From assembly GCA_033220425.1 (NCBI GenBank), contig CM065646.1:6230036-6294035 (forward strand): a DNA stretch of 64,000 nt, written 5' to 3'. Shown piece after piece: positions 21,884 through 32,741 of this stretch. Source of the DNA: Lepraria neglecta. Taxonomy: Eukaryota > Ascomycota > Lecanoromycetes > Lecanorales > Stereocaulaceae. The position numbers were made by a program, and so were the translations under genes. Below the pieces are notes generated by a model. It made no database searches, was not told the origin of the DNA, and saw only the letters and a program-made list of their open reading frames with translations. The first letter of the stretch is position 1; the number at the start of each line of letters is the position of its first letter.

Positions 21884-22085
21884 TGCCGTTCAAGTAGGCT
21901 CACTATAGGTGCCGTTCAAGTAGGCTTACAGTAGGTGCCGTTCGAGCAGGCTTACTGTAGGTGCCGTTCGAGCAGGCTTACTATAGGTGCCGTTCGAGCA
22001 GGCTCACTATAGGTGCCGTTCGAGTAGTAGGTACTATTCGAGCAGGCTTACTATAGGTACCGTTCGAGTAGGCTTACTAGTTTCT
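21884..22085. repeat. 26-bp tandem repeat, about eight units, in element F
   Basis: The same array as 19441-19670, but with GTTCGAG, GGCTTAC and other transitions and one shortened unit. A direct comparison of RIP load between E and F. Confidence 0.9.
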
Positions 22086-22289
22086 ACATCGTTTATTTAG
22101 ACTCGCTGACTAGCTCACGAGCTGGTAGATAAGGTTTTGTCCGTAGTACTATCGATATCAGGTAGGACCCCTGGGTGTTCGCTTACTAAGAGCACGCTGT
22201 AGCAGGTAGATAGACTTATCCTGGATCGACAGATCCTATGTGGCTAGTATAGCACTACTACTTACCAGGAGGTACTAAAAGTACCCTCT

Positions 22290-22826
22290 ATCCTAACGCT
22301 GATAATACCTCTTATATCGCCAGTCAACGATAGAGATTCTATATACTATTAAGGGCCGGCCTAGAGCGAGTCGATAGGGATAGAATAGATAATGGAAGGT
22401 CACCGTATATAGGCCAGGGCCGTAATATTGCGTACCTAGTACGCTTCAGCAGTTCTTCGCCGGCGTCTCTATTTCGAGCTCCAGGCTTATAGCTTACCTT
22501 CTCTTTTGCTATACCTCTAAAATACTAACCCCCGGCTACTCCCCGAGGTCCCCTATAAGTGCTACCGCCTCGCTAATAAGGCGTTCCGTCTCCGCGCTAC
22601 CTTCGATACGGCTCCCGCTGGGGAGGATACTGCGGTTACCCAGCGTTTTGTAAGCGTATCTCGTATTTAGTGAAGTTACTTTATGCGATCCTTTGTTGCG
22701 GGTACCTCTTCCTCCCTAGCGTCGTCCTCGGCGTATATTTCAAGCTCTAGCTTATCTCTATATATCAAATAAAACGGACTTCTCCCGGAGCTTGCTTGCT
22801 AAGCTTGGCGATAGACGAATTCGGCT
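22290..22826 (-). pseudogene. Integrase C-terminal part of element F
   Basis: Read from 22826 leftwards: E-F-V-Y-R-Q-A, then A-S-S-G-R-S-P-F-Y-L-I-Y-R, then L-E-L-E-I-Y-A-E-D-D-A-R, then R-D-T-L-T-K-R-W. This is the part of gypsy integrase after the catalytic core (compare A-x2-x-S-x-G-x-S-P-F-Y). It is adjacent to the left end of the tyrosine-recombinase element, whose insertion separates it from the zinc-binding domain at 33813-34110. Confidence 0.7.
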
Positions 22827-22831
22827 ATTAG

Positions 22832-23210
22832 TGTTCTCACTCCTGAAGCTATACACACCGGCACAAGTGGATATGTAAATAGATACTTGGGCGGTCTAAC
22901 GCCAGGGCTAGCAGGCCTAGAAAGGCTATAACAGGTGCCCCAGCGCTAGAAAACTCCTATACCTAGGCGGCATAGACCTGGAGTGTAGATAGGCTATATA
23001 TAGGCTATATATAAGGTGCGGGTGGGCGGGAAAGAACTGCTATGGCTCTGAAAGAGATGAACTCGACTAAAGAGCTAACTGCTGGTGGGATACTTATATA
23101 AATAGTGCTCTCAGGAAGTACGGATCTCTCGCTATAGCCTATAGTCATAGTGTATGGCTAAAACCGTATCTGATCATAAGATATACTAATCTACAGTCCT
23201 ACTGTAGCGA
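22832..23210 (-). repeat. Contiguous terminal unit (A2B2) of the split repeats
   Basis: Starts TGTTCTCACTCC and ends ACTGTAGCGA, preceded and followed by ATTAG. It has three parts: 126 bp repeated at 23215-23340, a 76-bp middle with TATA-rich repeats, and 177 bp repeated at 33636-33812. The solo unit at 9688-10066 is equivalent. Confidence 0.85.
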
Positions 23211-23214
23211 TTAG

Positions 23215-23340
23215 TGTTCTTACTCCTGAAGCTATATATACCGGTATAAGTGGATATGTAAATAGATGCTTGGGCGGTCTAATACTAGGGCTAGCAGGCC
23301 TAGAAAGGCTATAACAGGTGCCCCAGCGCTAGAAAACTCC
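23215..23340 (-). repeat. Internal split repeat B1
   Basis: 126-bp copy of 22832-22957, beginning TGTTCTTACTCC and ending at GAAAACTCC, where similarity to the full unit stops and the recombinase 3' flank begins. Confidence 0.85.
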
Positions 23341-23369
23341 CAAACAACACCCAAATGACGCCCCCGTAG

Positions 23370-24400
23370 AGGGTTTCCGAGGAAGGCCTCGCAGGGTAGC
23401 TCCTAGCGAGTATCGCCAGTACTAGCGCTGCTAGTACCGATATAATACTATAAGTATTCGCTCGGGATAAGTGACTATATATAGACGATAGGAGTCCGAC
23501 TTCTATCGCCCTAGTAGCTAGATTTCTTCGTTACTAAGGCCTGCCTCTTATACGGAGGTAGCGGCCCCCCTACGGAAGGAGTGTCCTGAATAATAACCTT
23601 CTACCCCGAGTAATATGAGTGCTTGACGAAGGTAACTCGTAGCGATCTCCTTTATAAATACGGAGCCTCCTAGCTAGAAGAGGGGACTATTTAGTATAGT
23701 CTTCTACTTAAATAAATAGCGTAACGCCTTAACTGCGTATACTCTATCGCCGGAAGCTGCGATAGTAAGGGTAATACCCCGCCTAAAAGGGTCCGTTTTT
23801 GATACTAGGAGGGTAAGCTCTAGATAGTTCTTATATAGCCTTACTGAGCGACGAGTCAGGAACTACTAGCTAAATTCATAATTATTACGATCTTTTGCGG
23901 TATAGGTAAACTCCCCTATATAGAGGAATACGGCGAATACAAGGTAAAAGGCCGTATATAATATTGAACTAGTCTCGTTATACTAGTCAAAATAAGGGAG
24001 GATCTATAGTAGTAGATCCTTGGTAATAGGACGTCTTTCTTTTATCCCGGCCTCGCTCTATAGGCGTCGTATACCCGCTATTATACGTTCTAATTATAGG
24101 TTATAAAATACTATAAGGCCCCTATAGCCTATATCTACATACGTTAATCTAACGCCTATCAAGTAGGCCTTAACTATCTTTACCTTGACCCGTTTCGTAC
24201 TAAGATCTACTATCTAGCTAGCTAATAAGTTTACTATCGCTGGGAAGGGAGGTATACTCCCCCTAAGTATATAATAGGTGATATATAACTGCGTTAGTAT
24301 AGTATACGTTTTTCGGGTTTTTATTACTAACCCCTACTATAGGAGTCGAGCGGCTTCTCGTGGCAGTGCGGTCTGACTATACCATAATTATAGTGGGTCC
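23370..24400 (-). pseudogene. Tyrosine recombinase of the split-repeat element
   Basis: The C-terminal part of the polyprotein. Near 23566-23586 it reads G-H-S-F-R-R-G-A-A-T-S, the H-x2-R box of tyrosine recombinases, followed by E-A-G-L-S-N-E-E-I. Near 23475-23513 comes L-L-G-R-x-K-S-D-S-Y-R-L-Y-I, with the expected Trp replaced by a stop (TGG to TAG) and the nucleophile Tyr present. The upstream region where the first catalytic Arg is expected reads F-L-Y-I-G-E-F-T, with Tyr in its place; two RIP steps from CGT would do this. The enzyme would insert a circular cDNA by site-specific recombination. Several TAG/TAA stops of CAG/CAA type. Confidence 0.85.
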
Positions 24401-24419
24401 CGCCCTGACTCGGCGGGGA

Positions 24420-26060
24420 TATAGCTAGGTGACCTAGCTAAGGGTATCTATCAGCGATTTTTCGATATCGGAATCGCAAGAGGTTATCAGCCAGTTGGTT
24501 GGCTCCTATTAGGATCTATTCCGGAACCAAATGGATATTATATCTAGCTATAAGCATAGCTATATCCCTTAGTGGGGCTATGGCTGGTCTACGGATCGAG
24601 GATTTATATAGCCTATGGATACAGGCATTATTGTCGCAATAAAGGGTTAATTTTAATCCCCGGAGTCGTTCTAACTATAGCTATATCGCGTAAAGAACAG
24701 CCTTCATTTCTTTAAATTATATATCTTTACAATAATAGCGTGTAGTAACCGGTATACTAAAGACGTCCTGGACCGAGTATAAATAGGCTAGGTGATTAAG
24801 AATATAGCCCCCTATACCAAGCCTCCCAGAGGCGTTAGTCTATATATACCACAATGGTCGACTGACGACGTAACGTAGTAGTTTAAGGCCATTCCAGTCC
24901 TTTAGGAAGGTATACTACTATAGTAGATCAGCCCTTATAGCTGCAGTAATATATAGGATAGCTATTAGCCTCCGAATTATATCAAAAAGTCACCTTAAGA
25001 AGGCCCTTCCTAGAACTATAATTTTAGTAGCAAATAATAGAAAACCGACTACTAACTCAAGTTCCGAATATAGGATTATAGGCCTTTTAAGGAGGCCTTA
25101 CACTGTATTTCTTGCCCTATCTAGCTTATCTAGAGGGAGTCGTGCCTATATAAGGATACTATCGAATTCAATTCCTACAAAGTCGGCTTTTATACCTCTC
25201 GCATCCTTCGAATAGTTAACTAACAGGCCTAATTCATTATATACTTGATCGAATTGATAGCTGTATACGATAGCGTCGGCTTATAGTACCAGAATAGCGA
25301 AGAAATCGTCCAAGTAGTATAATACTATAGCCTATAGTAATACTGCGGTTATAATCCAGTTAACCGCCTTCGCAAACAGGTTAAAGAGAAATAGTACTAT
25401 ACGTAAACCAAAGGGTAGATAGCGTTCTTTCCAGTAGAAACCATTATAGTAGAAACCTAGTAGCTACTAGTCTAAAGTAGCCACTGGAATATAACGAAAG
25501 GCGTCTTTCAGGTCTCGCTTAACGAATTAAGCCCCTAGACCTTATTGCAGCAGCGTATCTACGGTGTTATCGTATATTATATACTCTAAGGCACCCTAAT
25601 TATAAGGTATACTATTATTAACTGAGCTGCCGTATAGAAACGAGAGGTTATAAATACGTCTCCAGCCCCTATTATACTTCGGGACCAAGCCTAGCGGCGA
25701 ATAGACGTACCGGGGCTCCGTCTAATAGTCTACTAGAGTTAACCAGTTATACTGAAGCTGTTTTTAAAGGTCCGCAGTTAATATATCTAGTGCTGTACGT
25801 GCTGATTGGTGGTTTTGACTGAGGTATTGGATATCTATACCTCTATACCCGATTTTTGCCCCCTTCCGAAGAATAGCCGCTAGGGTCTTGGCGAAGGTTT
25901 GATCGGGGTGATTCTTTAACCATTTATACTAACTATCGATACACAACGGGCCCTGATAGGGTAGATCTGGATCGGATAGATCGACGAGTGAGTATGGAAA
26001 ACCTTCTGCTACGCATAGTAGCGATATAGGTACCTGCGGGTACTCTAGAAGTTATTCCGA
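24420..26060 (-). pseudogene. Reverse transcriptase-RNase H of the split-repeat element
   Basis: Motifs in order: K-Y-N-R-G-W-R-R-I-Y-N-L-S, then V-K-R-D-L-K-D-A-F-R-Y-I-P-V, then L-P-F-G-L-R, then Y-Y-L-D-D-F-F-A-I-L (about 25300). The palm is of DIRS type, with both catalytic aspartates intact. RNase H follows near 24810-24850 as T-N-A-S-G-x-L-G-I-G-G-Y-I-L, where the first catalytic Asp is now Asn (GAC to AAC). Next comes F-K-E-M-K-A-V-L and L-T-L-Y-C-D-N-N-A. The reading frame passes straight into the recombinase. About a dozen stops, nearly all CAG- or TGG-derived. Confidence 0.85.
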
Positions 26061-26069
26061 CTTGGAAAT

Positions 26070-26327
26070 TCGATTTACTAGTAGTGTCAAGTTAGTGTTA
26101 TTCGAGGCCGAGTTAGCCCTTGAGTACGTATTCGCTAGGTAATTCTACTGATATATAGAACAGATATAAAGATACCTGCAGCGGTCGCGTAGATAGTAGC
26201 CGCTATTGAATAATCTACACGTGAATAGGCCTGAAGAGGAGGATTTTAAGGCACTACTACCTGTATATAACCTAGTATCGCCCTGTGCGGATATCCTTCG
26301 GACTAAAAGGTCTAAGCAGCGTCTATC
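26070..26327 (-). pseudogene. ORF1 of the split-repeat element, 3' part with zinc knuckle
   Basis: Continuation of 32742-33522 across the copy B insertion. With B and one CTATC removed, W-S-I-D-D-R joins R-C-L-D-L-L-V-R in frame. It ends in a zinc knuckle whose ligands read C-x2-Y and then Y and Y; the family pattern would be C-x2-C-x3-H-x4-C, so three of the four ligands are mutated to Tyr. The short + strand open frame opposite is a shadow. Confidence 0.75.
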
Positions 26328-26757
26328 TGTTACGACCCACGGCGGTTGTATACCTAATGGTGCGATAGCCACCGATGGGTTTCGTGTGTCTTATGCTTCT
26401 GTGGGAGAGGAGTCACTCAGGTAGAATGGCAGTCTTCGTCGATGTAGGTAATCAATACGTTCTATATTGATAACTAGTAAAGTATAGTGCAAGGACTACC
26501 AGGAAGATTAACCAAGTTGAACACACTGTTCCAACAGTGGGCAAAGCCCCGTATATGTAGACATAAGAATCCTGCCAAGCAATCCATGATAGTATTGCTC
26601 GCACGCCTAGCGCCTGCGATCATTGCGAGCGCAGTTCCGATAGCACTGATAGCACGCCTAGCGCCTGCGATCATTGCGATCATCGCCTTACTTGCCTGTC
26701 CTGTCCGAAGTCATATGTCCTTCGCGACAGTCCTGTCAGAACCTTCTAGTTCTAACA
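26328..26757 (-). repeat. 3' LTR of copy B (430 bp)
   Basis: Perfect TGTTACGAC start and TTCTAACA end. The variable module contains two copies of CACGCCTAGCGCCTGCGATC followed by ATTGCGA. The stretch TTGAACACACT at 26518-26528 matches the primer site of the same element in 10 of 11 bases. Confidence 0.92.
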
Positions 26758-26761
26758 CTAG

Positions 26762-26772
26762 CTCCCTCCTCT
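26762..26772 (-). other. Polypurine tract of copy B
   Basis: On the element strand it reads AGAGGAGGGAG, four bases before the 3' LTR. The same position in copy C (57152-57162) reads GGAGGGGGAGA. This is where plus-strand DNA synthesis would start. Confidence 0.75.
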
Positions 26773-26805
26773 AGATTTCTCGTCCCGAGAAACCATCTAT
26801 CCTCT

Positions 26806-27369
26806 ATGCCACCCCAACGTACTAAACGATCATCTAATCTAGCCACTCGCGCGAAGGAGCTGGCTCGTGAATTAGTCGAGGTAGTAATACGCCCCTGTTC
26901 CCGATGTACCGCTGCTGGGAAGCAGTGCCTGATAGGTACTGGTTCCGATCGATGCTCCAACTGCGTCGATGGTAGTAGGAAATGCGACCTTGTGGTATCG
27001 CCCCTTGAGATACGTCGTATCGAATCCGAACGAAAGGCTACTTGGCTACAGTTAAAAGCTACCCGTAAGCGAGTCGATTAGTTAGTAAATGAAATGGTGC
27101 GCGAATAATCTAAGTTGGCGTATCTTCAGTTGTAGTACGAATATGTAGAAGAGGAGAAGAAGAAATTGGTGGACTGAGAAGTCTAAAATATCCAGGAGTT
27201 GGAGAGGGACCGGGCCCCGGCCGTTCCTGACGATTTAATATTTAATATCTCGTCCGAGCGTTTCGATTTCCCCGACGGGTCTGAAGTCCCCGAGAATTTC
27301 GACTGGTCCTCTCTTCTCTCTGGTAGAACTCTCTTAGATATTCCCTATAGTTCCCTGCAAGGTTCCTAA
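26806..27369 (+). pseudogene. Antisense gene in the chromovirus: six-cysteine (GAL4-like) DNA-binding protein
   Basis: A 187-codon frame antisense to the element, between the 3' LTR and the end of pol. The start is chosen at M-P-P because the same ATG opens the homologous frame in copy C. An N-terminal basic stretch leads to C-x2-C-x6-C-x8-C-x2-C-x6-C (residues about 30-60), the spacing of a Zn2Cys6 binuclear cluster, with all six Cys present. After L-V-V-S-P-L-E-I come a Glu/Lys/Leu-rich coiled-coil-like region and an acidic tail with D-F-P-D and F-D-W-S-S-L-L. The five internal stops (first at 27079) are all of CAG, CAA or CGA origin, so the gene was open before RIP. It overlaps the end of pol on the other strand by 135 bp. 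Function unknown; DNA binding is inferred from the Cys pattern. Confidence 0.8.
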
Positions 27370-30300
27370 GAGGTTCCTAGGTACTTTCCGTTTCGTTGTA
27401 CCCTTTCTATTTAACTAGATAGAACTAATTTCTTCTATCTAGGATCCTCTCGACCTTATACTCCGTTTCTTCCTTAACGTTATAGTAAAATGTTTCTTAG
27501 AGCGGTATGTTAGAGTCCGCTAGCTCCAGAAGTGAGATATAGAATACCGGATATACTTTGGCGTCAGGTAGAAGCTCGAGTTTATAGTTAACGGCCCCCT
27601 TTACCTTCTTAATCAAGAATAGTCCGACTTTGATATAATCCAGTTTCTTACTTAGTCTTATTATCTTTATGTTTTTTATTAGAAGGTATACTTTATCCCC
27701 CTATTTAAGCTGAGGAATATTCTTTCTTTTACTATTAACGTACTCCTTTAACTTATTATTTAAGCCTTCGATTATCTTTTATATCTACTTATATAAGTTT
27801 TTTAGCTCTTCTACCTTTACTAAGGCTTTTTCTGTGTTAGGTCCCTCCCTAGGTTATAGAAATATGTTCGTATTCTTCCCGTAGTTAGTAAAGAATAGTG
27901 TCAGGCCTGTCGTGTCTAACCTCTTGTTATTATATACTAATTATACTATTAGAAGTAGTGAAACCCAGTTATCCTGTTTTAGGTTTATATAGTACCTTAG
28001 GTACGCTTCCATTATTTGATTTGCACGTTCTATTTATCTATTAGTCTGCGGATGGTACGCTGTTAATATCCGAAGTTTAGTTCTAATCGCTGTGATCAGC
28101 GTTCTCCAGTAGTTGGAAGTAAATAATTTGTCTCTATCGGATGTTATCGATTTGGGTATACTATAATCCCTTATCAGCTTGTCGAGTAGTATAAAAGCTA
28201 ACTGATCTGCTTTATATATCTCCTTGAATAGTATTATAATTATATACTTTGTAAGTTTATCTATAATGACTATAATTGAATCGAAGGTATCCTGTATAGC
28301 TGGATCTTTCGAAGGTAGTAGTTTGACTATAAAGTCCATTGTGACATCATCCCACGGTGACTCTGGTATAGGCGCAAATTGAATTTGCCCGTACTTGGTG
28401 TGTCGTGCCGACTTGTTGATCGCGCTGTAGCTTTTCTGCGAATACATCGTTGTTGTAGGCCTTTACGATTTTATTAGTCATATCAGGTCCTAATATATAA
28501 AGGGTTATTGCTAATGCCTGGTGTGGCACCAATGATCCATCGGCTTCTCGTTTTAGGATTGGTCGTTCCGTGACGTTCTTTTCTTCTATATAGTCCGATT
28601 GCCTACTAAGCGTATCTACTCGACCATTATCTTTTCCTGGGGTATAGGTTATTTTGAACTTATATTGTCCGAGTAGTTCTAACTATCTAACTTATCTTCT
28701 ATTTAATTCTTTCGTTATTATAAAATTAAGAAGATTCTTATAATCCGTAAAGATAGTTAAGTCCGAGTAGCTTTCTATATATACTCTCTAATTTTAAAGT
28801 ATATATACTACGGCAAGTAGTTCTTTATCGTATATATTATAGTTTTGTTCTACTACTAATATCTTTTATAAAAAGTAGGTAACTAGATACTACTTTTAGT
28901 CCTTTATTTAATAAAGGTATACTCCTATTACGAGATCCGAGGTATCTATTTCGATATGAGCCGGTTCGTTAGCTTAAAAGGTACAGAGTACTAGTGGATC
29001 CGCACATGCTTTTTTCAACGTATCAAACGATTTTTATTATTCTTATCCCTATATAAATCCAATATCTTTCTTAGTAATATCTATAAGTAGAAGTACTTTC
29101 TTTGAGTAGCCTTCGATAAACTTCCTGTTAAAGTTAGTAAATCCTAAGAAACTTTGTACTGCTTTAACGTCCTGTAGTATAGGCTATTCCGCTATAGCTT
29201 TAATCTTCTCTAGGCTTATACTAATACCTTTTGTACTAACTATAAATCCTAGGAACTCAATAGAGTCCCTGTAAAACTTACACTTTTCTAGTTTAAGGAG
29301 AAGTCTCGCTTGCGACAGGTATTCGATAATATCCTATATATACTTGACGTATTCTTCCTTGTTCTTAGAGTAAATCAAGATATTATCGAGGTACGCTATC
29401 GCTGTTCGATCTAAGTATACTTGTATAACGTTATTAATAAGTACTTAGCAGGTTACTGGTGCATTGGTGAGTCCAAACGGTATTACTAGGTACTCGTAGT
29501 AGCTATATCTAGTTCGGAAGGCAGTTTTCTATTCTTCGCCTTCTTTTATCCGAATTAGATTATATACGCCTCTAAGGTCTAGTTTTATGAATATCTTTAC
29601 CTTACCGAGCCAATCCTATAGCTCGCTAATATTCGGTAAAGGGTAACGATTCTTAATAGTAATATCGTTCAACTTTTAATAGTCGATATATAGCCTTAGA
29701 CTTCCGTCCTTCTTCAGCGCGAAGAGGATTAGATAACCTACTAGTAATTTAGATTCCCGAATAAATCCTTTCCTAAGGTTCTTATCGATATACCCGCGAA
29801 GTATAGTAAGTTCCTTTTCCGATAATATATAGATAGGTCTAAATATTGGTACCTTACTAGGTTCGAGTTTAATTTTATAATCCTATAGTTAGTACTTAGG
29901 TAACGCTTTTACGCTCGTCTCTTCCTCGAATAGGTATACCTACCGTTTATATTCCTGAGGGATTATAGAAGGTTCGTCTTTCCCTTTAATAGCTCTCTCT
30001 TTAGTATCCCGCTAACCTTTACTAGTAACTAAAGAGTCGAGCCTTCTCTCTTAGAAGTTACTCTTATTATTTAAGAATAAAGTATTATATACTTTAACCG
30101 GTCTTTAGTTCTTTCTCTTATCTATTATTATCTACTATTAACTAATAGGTCTAATACTAGTAATATTTCTAGATCATCCGAACGAATTTAAGTTCTTTTA
30201 TCTTCTAGTTAATTTCTAGATTATATTTATTTAACCAAGGTATTCCTAAAATAATATTATAAGTAGCTATCCTAACTATATCGAATATAATCTCCTTATA

Positions 30301-30477
30301 GTATCGCTGAATTATTACTAGTAGGGAGTATATCTCCTCCTCTACTTTTCCTATTAAGAATACTAACCTATTAGCCAGGCGTAGCTCGTAGGACAATTTC
30401 TTCTTTCGGGTCGGTAGGCCGCTTAAGTCTACCAAGTTCCTTAAGATAAAATTTCCTGTAGCTCCGCTATCTATCAT
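27235..30477 (-). pseudogene. pol of copy B: protease, RT, RNase H, integrase, chromodomain
   Basis: Protease at 30205-30477, open for 90 codons: I-D-S-G-A-T-G-N-F-I and I-L-G-I-P-W-L. The reverse transcriptase box at 29371-29405 reads A-Y-L-D-N-I-L-I-Y-S, the second catalytic Asp changed to Asn. The integrase core at 28034-28447 is open: W-D-D-V-T-M-D-F-I, S-I-T-S-D-R-D, and A-Y-H-P-Q-T-N-R. Before it, the H-H-C-C zinc-binding domain present in copy C is deleted. The chromodomain at about 27370-27470 has Y-K-V-E-R-I-L-D and Y-L-V-K-x-K-G-Y-N, with the second Trp position a stop. The frame ends at a TAA at 27235-27237, inside the antisense gene. Confidence 0.9.
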
Positions 30478-31399
30478 CGCTACGGTCCGCTATCTATTAA
30501 TATTCACTGGTATAATAATATAAGTGTGATACTGGGCGGAACATAATTGTTATTTAGGGAATAATATATTAATCTCCTTATGCTTCCCCGTAGTATAAGA
30601 GATTAGTCTTTTCCCTGCGATAGTAGGAATCTATATACTTCCTTTATACCCTTATACGGAATATATTCGTTATATAGGTAGCTATACTATAGTACTTAGC
30701 TATAAGCTCCTCTCTTAAAGACTCTAAATAAGTTATTTCTTTCCTTCTCCTACTTGTCCGTAAAGTATAGGAAGTATTAATACTTCCTCTTACTTATAAG
30801 ATACTATTAATATCTATCTTCTTTATACTTATACTACTAAGTCTCTCTATAAGGGGTTCTCTTTAGTAGAGGTACCGTATATTCTTTCGCTAGATAGCCT
30901 CTTTCCTCCCTGTATATTAAATAATCAGGTAATATATATTCAGTATATAGAATCTCGCTATATTACTAATATTCCCTATCGTATTAATAGTCTTATATAG
31001 GTTCTTCCTATCCGGGTTTTATAGATAATTACTCTTTTAGTATACCTTATACTTTGCTTTCAATTTCGTCGAAGAGTTTATATTTATCTTTATCCGACTA
31101 AGGTTCTTTAATCTCTAGTAATTTTCCTTCTACTTAGGATATAGTAGATCTAGGTTCGGGTATCGACGCTAGTCTCTCCGGACTAGCTTTCCGCTGTTCC
31201 TAATCCGTCTCGTATTATTAAGATCTATCACTATCCCTATAGTAATATCTCTATACTTCTTCGTTAAATTCCGATTCGAAGGTATTATCTTCTAAATCCT
31301 AACTGAATTCCTCTTTATCGTAGGATTACCATATTTCTTCGGAATCTTCCTTATTATCTAGAGGTCCTCCTTCTATTACATTAATCTATAGTTAGTATA

Positions 31400-32288
31400 C
31401 TATATTCTTCGACCTGCAGTCTCTAGCCATATAACCCAGTTTGCTATAGCTATAGTAAGTAATTACTTTCTTTCCCCCGTACTACTTTTTCCCTTTAAAG
31501 TTTCCTTTCTTCTTTTCTATCTATATAAAGTTAATCTCTATTAGTACTATACTACGGTAAGTATTACGTTCCCCGTAGTCTTATTAGTAATTCCTCGTTT
31601 TTAAGAAGAATCCCTTATATTAGGTCCCGCTAACTCCTCCGTTATACTGCTTCTCTATAGATTATTTAAATAACTTATCGTTAATCTCGATCATATTCTC
31701 TATAAGTCCGTCTAGAGTATTAATTACTCCTCCGAACCTTATAAGCTCGTCTTTAATATTATCTTTAAGGCCTTAATAATATATTATTATTAGTATATTA
31801 TTATCCTAGCCTATTTTAGTTATATATATTTGAAACTAAGTTAAGAACCCTAATACTGACTTCTTCTACTTTATATACTAAATAATATATATTACTACGT
31901 TTACCTTATTAGAAGGTCCGAATATACGGCGGATTTTAACTATAAACTTTGGTATACTTTCTATCTATAACTTAATGTCGCTGTCTTCGTCGTTATCTTC
32001 TATATACTTCTTTAGGAAAGGTTTAACCCATTTTTAGGCCTGTCCTCGTAGGTATAATATGGCGAAGGTAGTATATCTAGTTACTAGGAGCAAGTCTCCC
32101 TGGAATAGAAGGTATAGTTATACTTATGTAAGCTATGGCTCAAGCTTGTCCCTATCTCCGTAGTACAGGTCTAGTACTGTAACCTTGATTCTTTTTCCAG
32201 ATCCTTCGTCTATAGTATAGCGTCTCTAGCCAGTAACTATTAAGGTACTTAGGGTAGGGTTTCTGCCTAAAGTTGTTAAAGAACTCAT
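31400..32288 (-). pseudogene. gag of copy B
   Basis: Starts at ATG (complement of 32286-32288), 18 bp inside the 5' LTR: M-S-S-L-T-T-L-G-R-N-P. Ends in the zinc knuckle at 31410-31462, Y-x2-Y-x4-Y-x4-C, where two Cys and the His have become Tyr. Numerous stops in between. Gag packages the RNA in the particle. Confidence 0.85.
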
Positions 32289-32306
32289 CCCTTAGGGTGT
32301 TCAAAG
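32289..32306 (-). other. Primer-binding site of copy B, probably self-primed
   Basis: The 18 bases between the 5' LTR and the gag ATG read CTTTGAACACCCTAAGGG on the element strand. They do not start with TGG, as a tRNA-primed site would. TTGAACACCCT matches TTGAACACACT in the LTR (antisense, 26518-26528) at 10 of 11 bases. The transcript could therefore fold back on itself, as in the Tf1/sushi group. Confidence 0.6.
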
Positions 32307-32736
32307 TGTTACGACCTACGGCGGTTATATACCTAATAGTGCGATAGCCACCGATAGGTTTCGTGTATCTTATACTTCTATAGGAGAGGAGTTACTCAGG
32401 TAGAATAGCAGTCTTCGTCGATGTAGGTAATTAATACGTTCTATATTAATAACTAGTAAAGTATAGTGTAAGGACTACCAGGAAGATTAACCAAGTTAAA
32501 CACACTGTTCCAATAGTAGGCAAAGCCCCGTATATATAGATATAAGAATCCTGCCAAGCAATCCATGATAGCATTGCTCGCACGCCTAGCGCCTGCGATC
32601 ATTGCGAGCGCAGTTCCGATAGCACTGATAGCACGCCTAGCGCCTGCGATCATTGCGATCATCGCCTTACTTGCCTGTCCTGTCCGAAGTCATATGTCCT
32701 TCGCGACAGTCCTGTCAGAACCTTCTAGTTCTAATA
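32307..32736 (-). repeat. 5' LTR of copy B (430 bp)
   Basis: Same length and order as 26328-26757 with scattered transitions; its end reads TTCTAATA instead of TTCTAACA. Followed by the CTATC duplication. Confidence 0.92.
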
Positions 32737-32741
32737 CTATC

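Larger units (their letters stand above)
26328..32736 (-). mobile_element. Chromovirus copy B, full length
   Basis: 430-bp LTRs at both ends (26328-26757 and 32307-32736), TGTTA...TAACA, flanked by CTATC (26323-26327 and 32737-32741). The minus strand holds gag with a mutated CCHC knuckle, protease, reverse transcriptase, RNase H, integrase and a chromodomain. The + strand carries an extra antisense gene (26806-27369) beside the 3' LTR. Relative to copy C, about 220 bp of integrase (the zinc-binding part) is missing near 28400-28440. A polypurine run lies 4 bp from the 3' LTR. Total 6,409 bp. Confidence 0.93.

Noticed and set aside
26474-26774. Open frames on both strands inside the LTR of copy B (also at 32453-32846)
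   Set aside because: They translate the repeated LTR module and recur wherever the LTR occurs.
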